From Bolinopsis microptera (lineage: Eukaryota; Ctenophora; Tentaculata; Lobata; Bolinopsidae): a stretch of DNA of 64,000 nt. Positions 59,118 through 64,000 of the stretch are shown in pieces (position 1 is the first letter of the stretch; each line of letters opens with the position of its first letter). A program made the position numbers and the translations under genes. Below the pieces are notes generated by a model, which did not search any database, had not been told where the DNA came from, and was given only the letters and a program-made list of their open reading frames with translations. The DNA is taken from contig NC_087072.1 of NCBI RefSeq assembly GCF_026151205.1, forward strand, positions 4,173,375 through 4,237,374, written 5' to 3'.

Positions 59118-60770
59118 CTAATGGTGTGCATGATACTTCAAGTGCCTTGCTAATTTAACTATGCCATAATCATTGAGATGGACATTATCCTCTCCATAAC
59201 TACTAAAAAATGACGATTTTCTAAAGCCTTTCTTATCACTAAACAAGAAACGATTTGTCTCGGTTGAGAGCAATTTTACATAGGTGTATTTTCTTTGCAG
59301 ATTTGATATACATTCATTGATATCTGTTATAACCTTGTTTCTGGAGAAACTCTCCCGAGGTAATAAGTTAACAATTTTAATATCAGCTCCAGGTGCCCAC
59401 TTGTGAAGGAAAAGTACAAGTTTTTCAATACAATTGTTTGTAAAGTCAAGAGCTCTAGCATCACCAGAAAAACTATCAGGGCACAGAAGTTTAGTCCTCA
59501 TGTTGCGAGGGCTGTTCAGGATAGAGTCCACGTCATTTGTACCACACATAAGTACAATGCTTTTCACATTATTGGTATTAAGAGTGTCTTTTCTTACATC
59601 TGATTGAAACCGTTCATTGATTGCATTGGCTGTGGCACCAGGGTAGCTGAATACATGTGCCTCATGATGTTTGGACGATAGCTTTTCTCCCTCTAATTTG
59701 GAGAACATACTAGAGCTAATGTAGACACACAAAGATTTACCAGAATGTTCTATTGATCTAGTCTTAGGGGCCGAGGGTTCAGTGTTCTTAACTTGACTGG
59801 AAACATCAGTCAGAGTGGATAAGGTTGCGCTGCCATCAATAAGGCGCAGAGTAATGCTTATTCTCATGGTTTTAGACTTGTCCTGGATGAGGCTGTGTTC
59901 AAAGCTGGTCTGGGATTGTCTGGTCATATTCATTATGTCACCATGGGAGAGGGTAAGGTCAGCAATATGAGCTCTAAGTTTGGATCTGAAGCTTAGGACT
60001 CTAGTAGCCCCTAAAGAGATGGTGGAGATCATGGAGCCTGGTGAAATTGACCTCTCGTCATCCGAGTGAAAGGGAATTCCTTGCTGACCATTTCTATACT
60101 TGGTAATCATAGCACTATTGAATTTTAACTTTGGGAACTGTGAGCGTAAGCGTTCTAAAATAGACTTTAGGTAGGGATTGTCTGCTACTGGCCTTGTGTT
60201 ATGAAAGCCTCCATTGTAAGCGTATGGAAAGTCCCCATAATATGCAACTGTCCTATTCTCAAACTCATGAGTATAGTGGGTTTCTATATCTAACTTGGCA
60301 GTGTCAACAAAATGAAAAACTCCTCGAATCAAATCTTGGTATGGATTGATAGAGTTGGTCACACCATTGACACCATTTACAGAGTGTTTGGGATTTTCCG
60401 AATTGATAATTTCTGCTGAATGTTCACTGTCTTCTGCTAATTTGGATAGCTCTTGGTTTAACTCAGAAACAAGATGCGAGGATGAGCTATTACTGAGGGG
60501 AACATTGATAGAATTTTCACAGTGATCAGGTACCTGGGGCAACACAGGGATAAGTGAACCATCGCTGAGGGGAACTTTGAGTGCACTGTCACTTTCTGAT
60601 AATTGTTTATAGAGAATAGAAATTTGCCGACGAAGACTATCATTCTCTCTTAATAGAGTTAAGCAATTTGAACATTTATCAGTAGGACGAGAGCCGTTAC
60701 TGGGGAATTTAACAGAATTCCCTCGATATCTCAGATTGTAATCTCTTGAGCCAACTGGTATTCCAGACAT
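59118..60770 (-). CDS. LINE ORF1: AlkB-like 2OG-Fe(II) dioxygenase fused to SGNH esterase
   Basis: 550 aa, intact. Residues 1-60 hold a CxxC and a short coiled coil (RENDSLRRQISILYKQL). AlkB-like domain at about 145-312: YYGDFPYAYNGG, MITKYRNGQQGIPFHSDDER with iron ligands H235 and D237, STISLGATRVLSFR, LSHGDIMNM, H292, and R303/R309 spaced as the two 2-oxoglutarate-binding arginines. SGNH domain at about 345-548: SSS at 352-354 in place of the usual GDS, PGA (block II), CGTND at 409-413 and EDNVHLN with D528/H531. AlkB enzymes reverse alkyl damage on DNA or RNA. Esterase domains are known in CR1-type ORF1 proteins. The join suggests protection or editing of element RNA, which is inference. 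Confidence 0.85.
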   Translation of the reverse strand: MSGIPVGSRDYNLRYRGNSVKFPSNGSRPTDKCSNCLTLLRENDSLRRQISILYKQLSESDSALKVPLSDGSLIPVLPQVPDHCENSINVPLSNSSSSHLVSELNQELSKLAEDSEHSAEIINSENPKHSVNGVNGVTNSINPYQDLIRGVFHFVDTAKLDIETHYTHEFENRTVAYYGDFPYAYNGGFHNTRPVADNPYLKSILERLRSQFPKLKFNSAMITKYRNGQQGIPFHSDDERSISPGSMISTISLGATRVLSFRSKLRAHIADLTLSHGDIMNMTRQSQTSFEHSLIQDKSKTMRISITLRLIDGSATLSTLTDVSSQVKNTEPSAPKTRSIEHSGKSLCVYISSSMFSKLEGEKLSSKHHEAHVFSYPGATANAINERFQSDVRKDTLNTNNVKSIVLMCGTNDVDSILNSPRNMRTKLLCPDSFSGDARALDFTNNCIEKLVLFLHKWAPGADIKIVNLLPRESFSRNKVITDINECISNLQRKYTYVKLLSTETNRFLFSDKKGFRKSSFFSSYGEDNVHLNDYGIVKLARHLKYHAHH

Positions 60771-61159
60771 AGTTAATCACAAAAAGATGCTACTGTTCGA
60801 AATTTAGTTAATGATTACAGTACCTTTGTAGCATTCCGGAGGATAAGGATAAGTGATGTCTGATAATCTTTAGGTGATAGATGGGAGTAAACTGCTTTAA
60901 AAATCGATGTCTGATAGTCCTTAGGATGTCTTTAAGATAACTTTATCATGCAACAACCATTTACATTGACATACAACCTCAATAAATGTATTTAATTGTA
61001 GTTGTGAAAATAGTTTAAAACTCATATTATATTTAATATCATATTTAAAACTCATATTAAAATACATATTAATTCAGATGTTGTTCAATGAGTTAGCCAC
61101 AAAAATGTTCAAACTATGTAAGAGGGTAAAGGACACAATTGCTAGTAATGCTTTTTTGA
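60771..61159 (-). other. LINE 5' leader
   Basis: Non-coding sequence upstream of ORF1. Short related words GATGTCTGATAATCTTTAGG and GATGTCTGATAGTCCTTAGG occur about 55 bp apart. An internal promoter is expected here, but none is recognisable. Confidence 0.45.
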
Positions 61160-61345
61160 ACTGAGGCTTCACAGTTCCTAAAACATCTCGCTGAAAAGAT
61201 CATCCTTAAAAAAGGCCAACGGTATTGTGATGTGATATCATTTGTCAGACGCAGACTGCGTTTTGATTTACTCAGAACCTGTATAATCTGTATCAGGGGT
61301 TACAAATGTACCAAAACTCTTTCACCTACGGCGATAAGTGATTTG
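61160..61345 (+). pseudogene. RT-associated C-terminal domain, piece 3 of 3
   Basis: Reads TEASQFLKHLAEKIILKKGQ, RYCDVISFVRRRLRFDLLRT and CIICIRGYKCTK, the C-terminal helix pair that follows the GGM motif in this protein family. It continues piece 2 (ending GGM at 53812). Degenerate sequence then runs on to about 61582. Confidence 0.7.
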
Positions 61346-61772
61346 GACCTTAGTTCAAACAGTTTCCGAAATGAAAAAGCAAACGTTTGTGATTTGATTT
61401 TTGTTTCGGCGACTGAATCGTTGATGGGCCAACAAATATTTGTTGTTGTTGTTGTTGTGAAACCAGTATTTCTGGTACCCATAGGGGATTTGAAATCAAC
61501 TTATAAATCAAATGTCAGCAAAAACATCATTCCTCAAAGTATCATAATCAAACCCCGGGCGAGTCCAAAATTAGAAACCTGAGTATTGATTCATATGAAA
61601 TATGAATATCTCTTTAACCATATGTTAACGATAAAATTTCCTGAACCAGATCTGACTCGCTATGTCTGTTCAGACATGTTTGTCTGCCAGATCGTGGTAC
61701 CTGAGTCCCTTCATTGCCGTGCATTGAAATCACACAATAACACACAAAGCTAGAATAACGGCAAATCGACAT

Positions 61773-62345
61773 TCATCGCTTATTCATCGGAGTACTAATG
61801 GACAGTGTTCCTGGAATCCATGGTCCCTGCGTAAAAGATTTGTTGAGGCCAGCAGCACGATCACTCGAAGTGGAGAATCCTGAATGATGCGGAATCGAGA
61901 ATCCTGAGTGTTGTGGAATCGTCTTCTTTTCCGTGCTGTGTTGCGGGGTCACTTTTCTTTCAGTGGTGCAGATCTCTCCTCCTCGTATGAAGTGATACTT
62001 TTCTGGCTCTTTCTCCATCTTTGCTTTTAAAGATTCAACAAGTTTTCTCCGTATCAGCCTCTCCTCAGGAGATCGATCAGGACTCAGAAATGTTTTATTG
62101 AACTGTGACGACTGCTTCAAGTTCTTAGCATTACTGAGCACAACAGAAACTAAGTCTGATCGGCTGAAGCAAACTCTGACTGGACGATGTTGGCCAGGCT
62201 TCGCAGTTCCCAGACGGTAACATTCCCTCACGAAGGGTTTTTCTGCTCCAGCAATTTCACTAAGCATACCTCCCACAACTGCATCAAGATTGGTTTTAGG
62301 ATCCTCCCTGAGTCCGTATACCATCACACAGCGACTGCGATTATC
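61773..62345 (-). pseudogene. Truncated LINE ORF1-like copy
   Basis: Keeps the RRM-like ORF1 domain (CVMVYGLREDPKTN, GAEKPFVRECYRLG, FLSPDRSPEERLIRRKLVES, HFIRGGEICTTE) but lacks the coiled coil and N-terminus. It has an extra C-terminal tail with two HHSGFS-type repeats. There are no stops inside the kept part. Third relative of the genes at 633 and 41222. Confidence 0.75.
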
Positions 62346-62462
62346 ATTGTCAACTGCTGATTGTCGAGTAGTATTAAATACTCGTATCTACATAATTATT
62401 GATTTAATTTAGGAATTGTATATAAATATCTTTGAGCAAGTTTAATTTTGTCATACGTTGTA

Positions 62463-62541
62463 TGACCCGCCGCGCACGAAGTGCGCGGCTCCCCCTGTAT
62501 CGTCGAAGACGATACACTATAGTGAAGCGACAGTGGGGGTC
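62463..62541. repeat. Cloverleaf-like set of hairpins with GAA loops
   Basis: GCCGCGCAC-GAA-GTGCGCGGC (62469-62489) and TGTATCGTC-GAA-GACGATACA (62496-62516) are perfect hairpins. TGACCC at the left edge pairs with GGGTCA at the right, enclosing both, and CCCCCTGT can pair with ACAGTGGGGG. The fold looks like a small multi-branched RNA or DNA structure, but it is not a tRNA. Confidence 0.8.
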
Positions 62542-62661
62542 ACCACGTGATACAAGTTTAATTGTCAATGAGAATGCACCCCAGCACTTGGCGCGCGGCG
62601 GCTTTGATGTTAGCGGCTACAAGTTAGGCAGCTGACGATAAGATGCCGCGCGCATTCAGCT

Positions 62662-62748
62662 TAACGGGTGATACTCGTAAAATATCTGTTCCATATATTG
62701 GACCGTCGACGAGTCCAACTCGGCGCGCTGGTAGGTTGTAAACCTACA
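62662..62748 (+). repeat. Dispersed ~88-bp repeat, copy 2
   Basis: Shares AACGGGTGATACTC, GACCGTC, ACGAGTCCAACTCGGCGCGC and TAAACCTAC with copy 1 at 1780-1869, in opposite orientation. Both copies lie upstream of an ORF1-like gene, but on different relative strands. Confidence 0.7.
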
Positions 62749-64000
62749 AGCATTCAGCGTACGGCTTTTCGTTTTTGATTTTACAGGGCAACTTTTAATG
62801 ATTATTAATGAAATTATCGGATATTTATAATTCAATATGTATTAATTCTGATCTTCTGTGGAAAATAAAAATTGTATTTACTTAAATTGTATTTTACTTA
62901 ACCTGATCAACACTCCTAAACCTTAAACAGGCCATGGAGTGCTTGTTAGGTGGGGGTCTAGACTGCTTTTTGTTGTGATGTGAATTTGTGGATTTTATTT
63001 TTATCTATTGAATTGGTTTATTCATTTTTCAAGGGTGTCTATCCTTATAGCTAGACAATTACCATTGCTGAAATTACATGTATACTGTTCGAATCATTTT
63101 CACAGAAGTAACTTTGCAGCATTTTGGCTGTATTGCTAAATTTTGCTGTATTGCTAAATTGATCTTGTTTGATTATGATCATATATATATATATCTATCA
63201 AAAAAGGAAAGGTCATTCAAACAATATATTCATTTAGAGCCAGTGCATTGATTGTCATTTATTTGGCTACTTTTACCATTAAGGTTTTTTTATAAATATC
63301 AGTTTTTAAGGGGTTTTTTACTCAGATTTTTACTTTTATTATATAGGATCATCGTGATATTATCCGCTCCTACTAAATCGCTCGCCGAAATTTTAAGAAA
63401 ATTCTTGCGAAAAGGCCCTTTGGGTATGAAATTGATCTGGTTCGGTGTATTTTTGGACGCTGATTCCGAATATGACGTAGGGTAAACATGCTTCCCTGGA
63501 GAGTTATGGGCAAAAAACCGTTTTGGTCACGTGACAGGCTAGTAAAACATGAATTCGATTATTTATAGGGCTCGGGTTAGGGTTAGGGTTGTGGTAAGGG
63601 TTATGGATAGCTTCGGGGTTATGGTTAGGGTTGGGATTAGGGTTTATGTAAAACCGTTTTGTACGGCTGCAAAACCATAAAAACCAAAGTCACGTGAAAT
63701 TTTTGGGCAAGCGAATTAGTAAGAGCCGATATTATCTATATATTGTTTGAATAATACTATTTTCTCATCCAAACAATATAATATATATACATTCAATGAA
63801 ATCGAGTGATGTAGAAAGTGGACACTATCTATGTTGATAGTGTTATAAACACAGTGTTTTCTCCTCTAGGCATTATATTTGAAGTGGGTTCTAAAAGGGC
63901 AGCACGTTAGGCTTCTCCTCTCCTTTTCCACCTTTAGTTATAACATCAAACGACACCAGCTTCCCAAGCAGATAATCAATAGGAAATCTCATTTGAATGA
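62749..64000. other. Terminal AT-rich sequence, no gene seen
   Basis: No exon recognised to the window end. It holds a (TA)n tract near 63181 and the telomere-like tract at 63571-63645. Two CACGTGA words flank that tract at about 63528 and 63692. Confidence 0.4.
63571..63645 (+). repeat. Degenerate telomere-like tract
   Basis: Several GGGTTA and TTAGGG words (GGGTTAGGGTTAGGGTT, GGTTAGGGTTGGGATTAGGG) lie within about 75 bp amid variants. This is the metazoan telomere motif at an internal place, too short and degenerate to be a chromosome end. Confidence 0.6.

Larger units (their letters stand above)
55087..61159 (-). mobile_element. Near full-length CR1/Jockey-like LINE with AlkB-SGNH ORF1
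   Basis: Two long intact ORFs in tandem on the minus strand, ORF1 at 60770-59118 and ORF2 at 58962-55987, separated by 155 bp, with about 390 bp of 5' leader. No stop or frameshift is seen in either, so the copy may be active or recently active. It lies within the insert that separates pieces 2 and 3 of the RT-associated gene. Boundaries are approximate. Confidence 0.8.

Noticed and set aside
61232-61582. A 116-aa gene beginning at GTG
   Set aside because: The frame extends upstream without a start and matches the C-terminal part of the RT-associated family; it is a fragment.
63571-63645. A chromosome end
   Set aside because: The TTAGGG words are few, degenerate and followed by ordinary sequence.

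Overview
This is a piece of an animal nuclear genome. The window is AT-rich. Its genes are split by GT-AG introns, and it holds one-to-one orthologues of animal housekeeping genes (TMEM209, CNOT11), cysteine-rich multidomain surface proteins (F5/8C, SRCR-like, GCC2/GCC3, TSP1, CCP-like), C2H2 zinc-finger genes and many non-LTR retrotransposons. The domain set suggests an early-branching metazoan such as a cnidarian, sponge or placozoan, but the sequence alone does not settle which.

Layout. 0-2 kb: a LINE ORF1-like gene. 2.5-6.5 kb (-): a type I receptor with F5/8C, SRCR-like and GCC2/GCC3 repeats; its signal-peptide exon was found by hand. 7.8-11.9 kb (-): a three-exon gene for a small, probably mitochondrial protein. 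12.4-27.9 kb (-): TMEM209, rebuilt here as ten exons (536 aa). Its 7.5 kb intron 6 hosts a TSP1 gene and a cysteine-rich gene on the other strand. 28-33 kb (+): a 52-aa membrane microprotein and a duplicated family of small cysteine-rich single-pass proteins. 33.3-36.2 kb (-): CNOT11, rebuilt as eight exons (405 aa). 36.8-51.1 kb: three tandem copies of a zinc-finger gene, all damaged by retrotransposon insertions, nonsense mutations or truncation. 51.1-61.3 kb: an old reverse-transcriptase gene fragment broken into three pieces by later insertions, one of which carries a LINE whose ORF1 joins an AlkB-like dioxygenase to an SGNH esterase. 61.7-64 kb: a truncated ORF1-like copy, GAA-loop hairpins and a degenerate telomere-like tract.

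The most unusual signal is a set of five long minisatellites (39-60 bp units, 4 to about 64 copies) in three different genes. Each one lies across an exon-intron boundary, so the repeat unit contains the end of the exon plus the splice site: four donors and one acceptor. In one of them (TMEM209 intron 7) the unit is 57 bp, keeps the reading frame and has no stop, so each of about 64 donors could give an in-frame protein longer by a multiple of 19 residues.

Exon models rest on splice sites, codon phase and recalled family similarity. No alignment or search was run.
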